DNA of 64,000 nt, taken from assembly GCA_020137815.1 (NCBI GenBank), contig CM035354.1:6028015-6092014 (forward strand), given 5' to 3'. The stretch's first letter is position 1; each line of letters starts with the position of its first letter. Below the pieces are notes generated by a model. The model did no database searches, had not been told where the DNA came from, and saw nothing but the letters and a program-made list of their open reading frames with translations. Below, piece after piece: positions 54,179 through 64,000 of the stretch. This stretch comes from Hormiphora californensis. Taxonomy: Eukaryota; Ctenophora; Tentaculata; Cydippida; Pleurobrachiidae. A program made the translations under genes and the position numbers.

Positions 54179-55456
54179 CTCCCTCGTTCCTCCAGATGCT
54201 GTTGTTGTTGTCAGTTCATGGGCTTCCCAGCTCGAGCTGGTATTATCCTCACCGGAATTTTAAACTAAAGCTAAATCTCCTAGTTCTTTGTTTCTCTATC
54301 TCCACTATCTCTGTGTCGCTTCCCTTTCAACTATCCTTCCCCTTTGTTGGTTCTATCGAATTCGCGTGCCGACATGACTCTCAGGAAGTTGTTAAACCCG
54401 TAAAAACTCAGGTTAAACACCCTGCTGCAGCTGCTCCCCTTGCTGTTAGAAGTGTGTTTCATGTGCCATCTTCACCTCTCTCAGTCTCTAACTTGGCCTT
54501 TTTGTGTTCTCTCAGTCATCTCAGTCTCTATCTTAGCCTTTCCCCTCAGTCTTTACCCATCTCTTTTTTACAATATTTGCGGCGTTTCAACAGTCGGTAA
54601 GGGTACGTGGCCCTCATCCTTTCTTCATAGCCCTCTCTGTATTGCCTGGGGTGCTATAGTTATACAGCCCACCTAGTACCAATTAGATGCATAAGTAGCC
54701 CTAGCTCGTTTAGCAATGTTTCAACTCCCCACCTCACGATATAACGAACATTATTGGGTGATACATATAACTCACATCTCAACACATATATTCATATTGA
54801 TATATTGCGAATTGAAGGCACGTTTCTAATGTGGATTAGGAGAACCAAGAGAGGGGGATAAAGAGGGAGATGAGAGACCTATAATAGATAATATAGAGAA
54901 CTCGAGGCGAGATGAGAGGGAGTTATATCTGAATAATGTATTTTCTCTCCTCGCTCGATGTGACCTATTATAATAGTGGGCCGACTTCGTTAGGTCTATT
55001 ATTACACTTGCAAATTGGAGCTATTTAATTATGACTCTTACACGTCCCTACACGGGCTGCCCTCTCAAAAGGGGAGTCCTAATCTGTCAGCGAGTGGTAT
55101 TTTAGTCGCGTCTCTAAAGAGAAGAGACCCCTCAAAGAATGTTCCCACAATGTGCTGATTTAATATACGTCACGTAATGTGCTATATTCAGGTCTGGTGA
55201 TGAAGCTAACTAGACATTATGTTGTATAACCTTGCTAAACATGGGTGTGTCCACCTCCTTGTGCTGCACCATGCAGTAACCGCAGTCTGCAGCAGGGGTG
55301 ACGTGCCTAGCACATTGATAAAACCACAATTATAGGATCGTTCTGCGGCAAAGTTCAGTGGCTCTTTAATAGTGGCACTGTGCGACACACACACACACCA
55401 CAAATAGTAGGACGCTGCTGCCCCTGTTTACTGTCAAACAAGCATGGTTGGGCTGG

Positions 55457-55506
55457 TTACGAAGTCACCCCTATCCAGGAGCTGGCGATGAGGGGTAATT
55501 TTATTA
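55457..55506 (+). repeat. Dispersed repeat copy B
   Basis: Shares GGTTACGAAGTCACCCCTAT and a downstream AGGGG-AATTT-ATTAC pattern with 41325-41385. Confidence 0.55.
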
Positions 55507-55636
55507 CAAGCAGGTTGAGCTGGTAGCTGTCCTATATAACCGCAGTGTTGTGTGATTCCCGCCCTTGCTTACACTCTCTCATGATGTTCACAACACGAGC
55601 AGAGTTTGTGTGTTTAGAGTACGCTCTTTAACTTCA

Positions 55637-55638
<2 letters not shown>

Positions 55639-55713
<75 letters not shown>
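55639..55713 (+). repeat. (TC)n microsatellite
   Basis: About 75 bp of uninterrupted CT repeat, followed at 55719 by a CACGTG. Confidence 0.94.
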
Positions 55714-55716
<3 letters not shown>

Positions 55717-57690
55717 ACGGCACGTGCCAGCTGTCACAGTCCCCCTCTCCCCAACTCCCACACAGGATCACGTGATTGAAGGGGAGGCCATTGTTTGAAC
55801 TGTGTACTGTGCTGAGTGGGAGAGAGAGAGAGTTGATATGATACTGATGATCGATTAGAAAGCTCCTTACCCGCCGTCTCTCCCTCCACTAGTTGACCTA
55901 TAACTATCTCTCCGCTGTTTGATCCATCTATCTCCCTCCTTATTTCCCTAAGCTCCCTCTCTTATATATCTCTCCCCTTTGACCCATCGGCTCTGATCCG
56001 CCTCCTTCCCTTTCCCTCCCGATAGTTTAGAGTCATTTGTTTGTATTCATTGGTTCATGTTTATTGGGCCACCCACTGCTATAATAATTAGAAGGAGGAC
56101 GCTCTTTGAATCTTTTGTCATTTGTCTCATTTTCATTTAGCTTGTCATATGTCAGTTTGTAAGTTTTCTCTTCTTTTTCTTCTTTGATAAAAACTCCATA
56201 AATAGAGCTCGTTACTGGTTTTAAAAACTCGTAAAACAGCGATCTGTACTTCATCATAAATATCCGTATGATCTGTCAGTAGAAATATGATCTCAAACCA
56301 GGTCTCCTGTCTCCTAATGTTGTGTGTTCGTCATTAAGTGTCCTCAGTCTCTATTCTTTTCCCTCCTTTTCGACACGGCCATCCTAGGGCCTTTATACCT
56401 TACCTCAACCAATTTTTGGTCATTATACGTCATAGTATGGGGACATAGATCTATGTACAATTGCATGAATCATGAGACCTTGCAAGTCATGAGGGACGGG
56501 TTATGGACTATGGTATGGTAGTATGTGATCTTAATTTGTAGTTGCACTCTCTCTCAATTGTCCCTGATTACCTCAATTCAGTGTGAACTCTGGCCCATGA
56601 TACACTGCGTCACTACATATTAGCTCTCTCACCCTCGTCCCTCTCTCTCTCTCTCTCTAACAGTGCTCAGTCAGCTCATCCTCTCGCTCTTGTTAGTTGT
56701 TGCGTTGACCCACTTTACACAACAACCTTTAAATTGTCTGTCAACATTGTGTGCAGAATAATTAAGGTTCTAGCCCATCTCATAGCCCACTGCAGTGCAC
56801 TGATTTGAGACTGTTGGTTGGGGTGTTCAGACTGCAGCTCCAGACGTCTTCTGTTTCGTCTACAGCCATCTCAGATATGTTTCCATCTATCCGTCGCCAG
56901 ACAGAGGTAGTCTTGTATCAATATCCAGACCGGATTTTGTCGTATCTTATCTGCCCTGTAGTAGGTCAACATGCCAGGTGGTATACCCGCCATTCTGGCT
57001 ACCCCACCAACTATCTTTTCTCTCTCTATCTCTCTCTCACTCTCCACTCTCTCTTTCTCCATTCCAATATCTGACAACTGGCAGCAGCAGCACGGGGCAA
57101 TTAATCTTCCATTCCCTCTTGTTTGGGCAGCGGCAGTTCCTCCTCTCTCACACTCTCAGGTCCTCTACTCTGTCTTGCAGTTAGCTCCTTCAAGATTGCA
57201 TCTTCTGAACTGTTGTTGTCTATGCCTTTGTCCCTTAGTTTCTATCGCATCATTCATCAATCAGTGCCACCACTTCATTGGAGAGATCGTTTGAGTGAGG
57301 GAGAGAAGAGGAAGAGATTAACGAGGGAAAGGGTGATTGAGCGAGTTGGGGGGGGGGGGGGGTGATATAGAGGGTTGTTATAGTACATCTCTTGAGAAGG
57401 AACCCACAGGGTCCCCAACACACCAACTTCCCTTCCTCTCTCTCTCTCCACCTATAATTACCGCTGTTAAACACACGGAAGAAGTGAATGTGATATGCGA
57501 TCCTCGTCCTCTATTTCTGACCACTTCGTCCCCTCTCTCTCCACTCTCTCCTTGTTCCCTGTCATCTCTCTCCCTCTCTCCCCTCTCTCATCACACCAGA
57601 TGGTGTCTGTTGGTGAAGATCAGTGACACACTCTCTCCTCCTCGAGGGGCCCTGTCATAGTTACACCTGCTTTCTGTCTCCCCTCTCCTT

Positions 57691-57801
<111 letters not shown>

Positions 57802-58223
57802 ATCTCTCCCACTCAATCACCAGTTTCCCGCCTCCTGTTTAACAAGCCTCTGTCTAATTTGCATCTAAAGAGCTGTGCTATTCTGGTCCAATTTGTCGGT
57901 TCCCTGTTATAGCTAACAGGGGGGGGGACCTTATTTGTCTCGCCACGAACTGTGTCCCATACTTCCGGGACCTTAATAGTGTTCCCCCTCTCTCAATAAA
58001 TTCCACCTCTCTCTCTATGTTATTCCTATCTTTCTCTCCCTCTTGTTCTCTCTCTCTAGTACTGACTAATTGGGTCTAACACATGTGACGCGTGTTCCGA
58101 TAGTGTAGCGATAGTCATACTTTTCCCACTAGTGTGATATGTGCTAGAAATGTCTGGTTAGAGCTGGACTGGTCAGTAATCAACGCAATATTACTCCTAT
58201 ATTTGCATTTCTCTATCTCTCTC

Positions 58224-58227
58224 GCTT

Positions 58228-58281
<54 letters not shown>
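58224..58281 (+). repeat. (TC)n microsatellite
   Basis: About 58 bp of CT repeat with one interruption. Confidence 0.9.
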
Positions 58282-58282
<1 letters not shown>

Positions 58283-58412
58283 CTCCATCTCTATCTTTAT
58301 TCTCTCATTGTGCTACAACTAGTAACTACACAATTCTACTAACGAGCAGAGTGCTGATTGAGTACCAACCAGCGTTCGGCAAAGTAACAATTCTCACCTC
58401 ATTCCCAGAGTT

Positions 58413-58530
<118 letters not shown>

Positions 58531-58655
58531 CCTCTCTATCACTCAGGACTTGCTTTTCTTTTTATTTACCGACGAAATACATTTCTTTTCACCCAACACT
58601 TATCTGATTTCACTTTAGTATAGCTGCTGACGCATTTTGATTCTTGATTTCAATT

Positions 58656-58706
58656 TCATCTCTAGTTTCTTAGTCTAGTCAGTATCCACTAAGAAACTAG
58701 AGATGA
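58656..58706. other. Perfect 19-bp hairpin
   Basis: TCATCTCTAGTTTCTTAGT (58656-58674) pairs perfectly with ACTAAGAAACTAGAGATGA (58688-58706) across a 13-base loop. It lies 250 bp upstream of the ATG of the laminin-G-like gene. The TTTCTTAG core recurs in a weaker hairpin at about 59100-59160. Confidence 0.85.
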
Positions 58707-58955
58707 CTATCCAGAGTCGCCATGATAGAGAGGTCTTTTCTCTTTCTCAAACGGGATGATTTTGATAAAATGTTCTCTGAGTGCTTTTTCAATCACATTT
58801 ATAGTACCTTTCACGTACTTTTTTATTGCAAATATATTATATCTCTCAGCTATCTAAATGCAATCTAAAAGGAATTCTACTGACGTGTTGATAGTTTTCA
58901 CATTTTAACTATCTTCCCTCTTGTTATAGCAAGTGTTCCATGGACTCATGATAGT

Positions 58956-61178
58956 ATGACAGAAAGCATTTTAGGACGGTACCTAGTGTTAGGTACAATA
59001 GCTACCATTCTCAGCTCTACACTCACCCAAGCAGAACGTGAGTAAAGCCACTTGTATTAACCGAGTATTATGATTTTCTATTTCAGATCTTAATCGTTAA
59101 ATTTCTTAGTTTAGTTAAAATTTCTTAGTTTAGTTAAACTAAGAATATAAGAAACTAAGTTAGTTTCCCTTGTTGAGTAAGGGGTGATATCTTACTCAAC
59201 AAAGTTTCTGGGTTTCCCAAATCTCTCTCTCTCACAGCTCACCTAGAGCCCAATTCACCCTCAGTTCTCCCCACCTTGGTACTCAAGCCCAGTGGATTCA
59301 TCCAGTTCAAGAATGAAACTGAAACCAAGACGTCCTACAACAAGTTCTCATTTTACGTGAGGGCTAATGAGGAAGTAATGGAGAAGCAGCATATCATTAG
59401 CATTCGGAGTGATACCAGATCTGAACAGGTACCTAGTAAATCTTTTTTTGAGTTTTGTGTGCTGGAATTGTGGTTGTTTTTTATCGATCAGCATCTCTAT
59501 TTTGAAATAAGTTACCCAATCATCTTTGTGTGTATTGGTGTGTGTAAGTGTGTCAGTGTGACTGAGTGTGACTGTGTGTGTGACTCAGTGTGATCAGTTG
59601 TGAGACATGTGTAATATCGCCAGGAACAGCAAGACAATTACAATATGGGATCAGATTTGAGTTATTGGGCCGCTCAGAACGGAGGAAAACCTCTTTTGGT
59701 GAATTTACCACGGATTAGTGTGTGCCACTTGAACTGATAAACAATCTGATTAATAGCCACCTAGATCACTTTAGATTTGCCTGACATGTGTGAATCTTAG
59801 ACCTCTTGTAAATTTATAGATCTCCAATCTTTTTCTATTCAGTAGTTTCCGTCTCTTAAAGCATCTTTTAGTAATCAAGACTCAAGAGCCCTCCTTTGAT
59901 CCTAAAGCAAATCTTCCAATATTGTCCCCTATTTACCCGCCCCATTCTAACCCCTCTCCTCTCCTCTTCAGTTTATCAAGGTGAGTCTGATCAAGATGCA
60001 GATTTCAGTTCTGGCCAACCTCCGACACCCTGCTGTCAGTAGATGGTTCCTTGTTGGGGAACCACTTGTACCCAAAGAGGTAATGTTTGGAGCTTTGCCC
60101 CTCCCTATAGAGTCCTAATCTCTCAAGTATTTAGCTCCCTTTTGCCCCTCCCTAGTTCCACTTTCTCTCCAAGATTCCCAGCATTTCCCCCTCTCACCCC
60201 ATTACTCATTACTCCAGGCGTATTACATAGCTGTGAATCAAGTGGGTGATAAACTGAGTGTCACTATCAATAACTCAACTAACAGCTACAGTTTAGAAAG
60301 TGTGGAGGATTTCATCTTTCCTTCCATTCTTGTCCTAGGTAAGAGAGTTGGAGATCTGTTCTAGAGAGTGGACGAGAACTGAGAAGTTTTCGACGTGTTT
60401 TATATCTACCTGTATAAATATTGGGTGATGGGTCAGAGCAAGATTCAAACACTAACTCTCCATCTCCCCATGTTACAGGCAACATCCAGTCAGCATCAGG
60501 TATAAACGGCTCTGTAGCGGGAGTGCACTATAACGGTGTGGATATCCTCAAAGTTACCTAGCGACGGGATCTGGATTTTAGAAACGTCGCAGTTGAGATG
60601 GGTGGTGATGTGACGATCAAGGAACGGGAATGGATAACTATCGAAGAAAGTAAGTTCATTTACGAGAATGAAATACGAGGGGTTAGAATAACAAATTCTT
60701 ATAGTTACAAGTTCCAACTACAGTTTTCCTAACCATCACTTCCCTAGAAAATCGATGAAGGCTTTTGTACCAGAAATGAAGTTCATATGAATTCATATGA
60801 AGCTCATTTCCACTTCATTTTTGGGTAAATGAAGCTCATTTAGCTTCATATGAGCCTCATTTTTGGTCCGCGCGCACCGGAATCTGGGAACGTAGCTCAT
60901 AGGAACGGCGCCAAACCTCTAGGCTGGAATGCATCGCGCGTTACAGCTATGATGTGGGCAATGTATTTCTATACACAAAATGTATTTTTCGAGATGATAC
61001 AATATTTAGGGGCCATTCAAGAATGATTTTTGGTCCAACACCAGATCCTCACTGGCTGTCCCTTTTGGACTCAAATTGGAAATTTTGAATGGCCCCTCAC
61101 GATATCAGATACCAAATTGGAACAAAAAAATTGAAAATCATAATAATTATAATATCAAGAAGTGCAGCCCCCTCTCTT

Positions 61179-61267
<89 letters not shown>

Positions 61268-62328
61268 CTCTCTCTCTTTCTCCCACTTCTATCTCTTTCT
61301 TTCTCTCTCGCTATCTCTCTCACACACACGAAATTTCTACTGAAAGTCTGTTCGTTGCTATTTAACAATGTCTTAGGTTTGTTGAATGCAACCGATTCGT
61401 CATGATGGATATATCATTCATCCTTGGCCTTTTCACGTCCTGTAATTCCTCGCCGAAGTTGAGTGGGAAATCATAGTGGTGAACATGTTTCAGAGGAATC
61501 TGTCTGTTACTTCTGTATCCATATCCTGGGAAGGAAAGAGAAGAATTGATAATGGGGTCTGCGGATTGTATTTAGAAGGCCTATATCATTGATATGGCTT
61601 GTGAGGTACACACCACCACCGTGCCATCAACCACTACTGCACACAACAGTACAAGTTGTATGTACTACAACAACATTATGATGTCATAACGTCACTGTAG
61701 CAGCCGTATATCAACTATATGAGCTGCCACACTCAGAGTACAATTTTTAATCTATAATAGAACTCCAAACTATAGCCTGGTTTTAGGTGATATATTCTAA
61801 CAATGAATGAATCATATTAATGAACCGAACTAAGGGTTAAGGTACTACTACCCCGGGTTCTTGAGTAACAACGAACCCCGGTTCGTTAGGTATTGACACA
61901 CAGCTGATATACTAACACGGCCAAGAAACTGTGTAACTCCCTAGTGTCACTTAGTACAACTGTGTACGTCAACAGTTTAACTATTATAGACACACAAACA
62001 CACAGACTCGCCCAACAACCAACAACATGTGTGACTCACAAGCTGTTTACAAGACCAGTAGCAGCGACGAATTCCGGGAATATCGACTGATAACCACTCC
62101 GCCGATTAAAGGAGTGGACCCTGAAAGCTTCCTTGACAACCCGTTCTCTAGCAAACTTCCTTGCCACACTCAAGACGTGGAAAGAGGAGTTGCTATAACA
62201 ACCGCAGCAGTTAGCCGGGCCCGAACACACGAGAAACAGCTCGGAGCAGCACTGGCGAGAGCAAACCACATAAAAAAACAGAGACAAGAGTAGTGGTTTG
62301 CAGAGAGCAAGAGAGAGCAAGAGAGAGA

Positions 62329-62377
<49 letters not shown>

Positions 62378-63448
62378 CGTGGCCCAGCCACAGCTTTGTC
62401 TTCTCTGGGAGACAGGGCAAAACGGTGCTTTTCAGCGCCCTTCCAAAATTAAGAAATCAAATCTGTGTGTCAAAGAAACCTGGTAAACATGGTAAAGGTC
62501 AAATCAAAAACAAATCAAAGAGTTCATGTTGTTGAAAAGGCGGACGGGGTGATAACTTTGTGTGTGGGGGAGAAGTCCGGGTTCCCGCCACACGCAAACA
62601 AAGAGAGTTTTGAAATCTGTGTACGGGAGTACAAGTCACACGATTTGAACCAATCACAAAGCAGATCGCGCGTGTCCTCCCACACACACACACACAAAGA
62701 GAGAGAGAGAGAAAATACATTTTGTGTATAGAAATACATTGCCCACATCATAGCTGTAACGCGCGATGCATTCCAGCCTAGAGGTTTGGCGCCGTTCCTA
62801 TGAGCTACGTTCCCCTATTCCGGCGCGCGCGGGCCAAAAATGAACCTCATATGAAGCTAAATGAGCTTCATTTACCCAAAAATGAAGTGAAAATGAGCTC
62901 ATTATGAATTCATATGAACTTCATTTCTGGTACAATAGCCTTCATCGATTTTCTAGGGTTTCTCATTCCCAGGGGAAAAGGTGTACTGTCCACATACGAA
63001 CCACTTCCCAAAAAGTGAGGTTGGCACCGAGATCAAGCTGGAGAATTGCCCACAAAATATCGCCCGGGCAGTTTGTGGGGATAGTAAGATTTGGCTGGTT
63101 GAGAAGTGTGATACTAACGAGAAATGTGAGTGTAACCGGCAGATATATCCAATATCTCCCATTTAGCTAGTTTCTCAATGATCGAGCTAAAAAACACACT
63201 TTGTCCAATCAACCACTGAGGTAATCCATCCGCCCTCCAACTAAAAAAAATAGTTTCAGTATTTCTCAATTCTCGTAACCCCCTTCTATTTCTCACAACC
63301 CCCTCCTCTCCCCAGCAGTAAAGGGTCGGTCAGGGGGTGACATGGCGGATACAGAGTCTCTCTCTAACAACATGCTGATCATCTACATTGGTGCTGGTGC
63401 CTCTGCTGCCCTCTTTATCGCTGTCATTGTTGTAGCCATCATCGTCAA
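58956..63448 (+). CDS. Laminin-G-like transmembrane protein, 7 exons seen, 3' end outside the window
   Basis: Exons 58956-59037, 59238-59428, 59972-60079, 60218-60338, 60479-60649, 62973-63125 and 63316 (or 63319)-63448 join in phase. Exon 1 is a signal peptide (MTESILGRYLVLGTIATILS). Exons 2-5 resemble a laminin-G/concanavalin-like sandwich: LKPSGFIQFKNETETKTSYN, FSFYVRA, VSLIKMQISV, YYIAVNQVGDKLSVTINNST and GSVAGVHYNGVDIL. Exon 6 has a cysteine pattern (YCPHTNHFPKSEVGTEIKLE, then NCPQNIARAVCGDSKIWLVEKC) like the hormone-receptor motif of adhesion receptors. Exon 7 gives one hydrophobic helix (MLIIYIGAGASAALFIAVIV) and a GTGAGT donor. It may be a single-pass adhesion protein or the first helix of an adhesion-type GPCR. 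Exon 5 contains an in-frame TAG at 60559-60561. Intron 5 holds the TIR-bounded insert. Confidence 0.65.
59170..59202. other. 12-bp hairpin in intron 1 of the laminin-G-like gene
   Basis: TTGTTGAGTAAG (59170-59181) and CTTACTCAACAA (59191-59202) pair perfectly over a 9-base loop, 35 bp before the exon 2 acceptor. Confidence 0.75.
60742..60987 (+). repeat. Left terminal inverted repeat
   Basis: Starts CCCTAGAAAATCGATG. It contains paired ATGAAGCTCATTT motifs and a GC-rich core (GGTCCGCGCGCACCGG), and ends near CACAAAATGTATTTT. It matches 62712-62958 inverted with few substitutions. Confidence 0.88.
61010..61098. repeat. Small palindromic element inside the insert
   Basis: GGGGCCATTCAA near 61011 is mirrored by TTGAATGGCCCC near 61086, and TTTTGGTCCAA by TTGGACTCAAA-type sequence inside. 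About 88 bp, possibly a nested mini-MITE. Confidence 0.55.
61172..61263 (+). repeat. (TC)n microsatellite in the insert
   Basis: About 90 bp of CT repeat with a few TTTC steps. Its complement, a GA tract, lies near the other end of the same insert. Confidence 0.9.
61362..61525 (-). CDS. Terminal exon of an unrecognised protein, within the insert
   Basis: On the minus strand, after a strong acceptor (CTTTCCTTCCCAG) at 61526, an open frame of 53 residues reads YGYRSNRQIPLKHVHHYDFP, LNFGEELQDVKRPRMNDISI and MTNRLHSTNLRHC, then TAA. The composition is soluble, basic and tyrosine/histidine-containing, unlike low-complexity frames nearby. The exon needs one base from the preceding exon. Upstream exons were not found in 61526-62026. 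Short Tyr/His/Pro-rich proteins of this kind occur among ciliary microtubule inner proteins, but no family signature is certain. It is oriented away from the small plus-strand gene at 62027. Confidence 0.45.
62027..62293 (+). CDS. Small unrecognised protein (88 aa), within the insert
   Basis: A single-exon frame starts MCDSQAVYKTSSSDEFREYR. It continues with PPIKGVDPESFLDNPFSSKL and ends with a helical, basic segment (THEKQLGAALARANHIKKQR). The ATG follows an A/C-rich leader (CCAACAACCAACAAC), a favourable initiation context. Composition is balanced and hydrophilic, with no signal peptide or membrane helix, so it is probably a real cytoplasmic protein. No family is recognised. It stands head-to-head with the minus-strand exon at 61362-61525, about 500 bp apart, which could be a shared promoter. 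Confidence 0.45.
   Translation: MCDSQAVYKTSSSDEFREYRLITTPPIKGVDPESFLDNPFSSKLPCHTQDVERGVAITTAAVSRARTHEKQLGAALARANHIKKQRQE
62336..62374 (+). repeat. (GA)n microsatellite in the insert
   Basis: About 39 bp of GA repeat, reverse complement of the CT tract at 61172-61263. Confidence 0.9.
62712..62958 (-). repeat. Right terminal inverted repeat
   Basis: Reverse complement of 60742-60987, ending CATCGATTTTCTAGGG. The exon 6 acceptor of the laminin-G-like gene (CATTCCCAG) follows only 6-14 bp after it, so the insertion nearly touches the splice site. Confidence 0.88.
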
Positions 63449-64000
63449 GTGAGTTACCATGGCAACCATGTTGTTTCTGTTGCGGTTACCATGTCTCTTT
63501 GTTACATTTTCGATCGTGTATTCAGTTCAAGTTTGTCGTGTACCATTTTGGTCTCCTTTAAACTGTCGTCTACCGCGGTTCCGTTGTAAGTTGTGGTCCT
63601 AATTAGTTGTCCTAATTAGTTAGTGTTCTTAGAACTGTAGTGTGTTATGATTTCCCTTCTTGGAAAACTGTATTGTGAAATGTGATCCAACTATCATGTT
63701 AGACAGTGTTAAAACACTACTCTGTCCGTCAGTCCGTCTGTATGCCAATGAGCAGTATACCGGGGGGGGGATCAACACTTAACTGCATGATACTCATGCC
63801 GATAACTGCCAAATTTTCAAAAAATTTTTGACACCCACCACCCCCCACATATTTTGCACTTAAGTCCCACATTTAACTGCCGCCACATCTGAAAATGTAG
63901 ACCCACCCCCCAAATCTAGCTAAAAGGGAGCTAAAAATAGCACGAAAGACACGGAGAGACTTATATATTGTGTCTAAAATCAACTGCCATCAACTAAGAA
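63449..64000 (+). other. Intron of the laminin-G-like gene running off the window
   Basis: Follows the GTGAGT donor at 63449. No further exon was recognised before the edge. Confidence 0.5.

Larger units (their letters stand above)
60742..62958. mobile_element. TIR-bounded 2.2-kb insert carrying coding pieces
   Basis: Inverted repeats 60742-60987 and 62712-62958 begin CCCTAGAAAATCGATGAAGG. They are nearly identical over 246 bp and contain repeated ATGAAGCTCATTT-type subterminal motifs. They enclose CT (61172-61263) and GA (62336-62374) tracts, a small palindrome, a minus-strand exon and a plus-strand small gene. No transposase is present. Possible target duplications are only TA or CTAG, which are self-complementary, so the end point is not proven. 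The alternative is two separate MITE copies in opposite orientation flanking a nested locus. The insert splits the intron between exons 5 and 6 of the laminin-G-like gene. Confidence 0.7.

Noticed and set aside
56033-56257. Lys/Glu-rich minus-strand frame of 74 residues
   Set aside because: AT-rich composition explains it; no homology or splice support.

Overview
The window is nuclear DNA of an animal, probably a marine invertebrate with a compact genome. Genes carry many short introns (about 75-450 bp) with ordinary GT-AG splice sites. The proteins are animal or general eukaryotic families: SUGP1-like, UDP-glycosyltransferase, MEX3, ZFR, VDAC, PSMB3, DIS3, FAM98 and a laminin-G-like membrane protein. 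A CR1/L2-like LINE and several non-autonomous DNA transposons are present. I cannot fix the phylum from sequence alone; a sponge or another early-branching animal is a guess. The sequence is full of (TC)n/(GA)n microsatellites. Three stretches (about 1-2010, 13215-14060 and 15830-18040) look like badly called sequence made of homopolymer blocks. A 100-N gap sits at 6373-6472.

Layout. 1-2.4 kb: corrupted homopolymer sequence. 2.4-4.6 kb: low-complexity, non-coding. 4.6-6.4 kb, minus strand: terminal exons of two or three small single-pass membrane proteins with internal duplication. 7.3-14.8 kb: scattered pieces of a SUGP1-like splicing factor in poor sequence. 18.4-19.8 kb: an intronless UDP-glycosyltransferase with one frame break. 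20.7-28.5 kb: ZFR, whose 5.4-kb second intron holds the complete MEX3 gene on the opposite strand and a VDAC carboxy-terminal fragment. 28.8-29.4 kb: proteasome subunit PSMB3. 30.1-35.3 kb: the exosome nuclease DIS3 in 13 exons. 35.5-37.3 kb: FAM98 in 5 exons. ZFR, PSMB3, DIS3 and FAM98 are all on the plus strand and closely packed.

38-53 kb is almost free of host genes and holds mobile DNA: a 1.2-kb mariner-like palindrome, an 0.8-kb hAT-like MITE with a T-shaped hairpin and a tRNA-like arm, a LINE with an unbroken 1004-residue endonuclease/reverse transcriptase frame, and a 3.1-kb foldback-type element with 499-bp inverted arms and 32-bp tandem repeats. 53-59 kb is mostly microsatellite and unassigned DNA. 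From 58.96 kb to the right edge runs a multi-exon laminin-G-like transmembrane protein. One of its introns contains a 2.2-kb segment bounded by 246-bp inverted repeats that holds two divergently oriented coding pieces.

Five host genes here act on RNA (SUGP1 splicing, MEX3 and ZFR RNA binding, DIS3 decay, FAM98 tRNA-ligase complex). The strongest leads are the TIR-bounded segment with coding cargo inside a host intron, the T-shaped hairpin MITE, the foldback element, and the ZFR/MEX3 nested arrangement with complementary GA and CT tracts at the two ends of the long intron.
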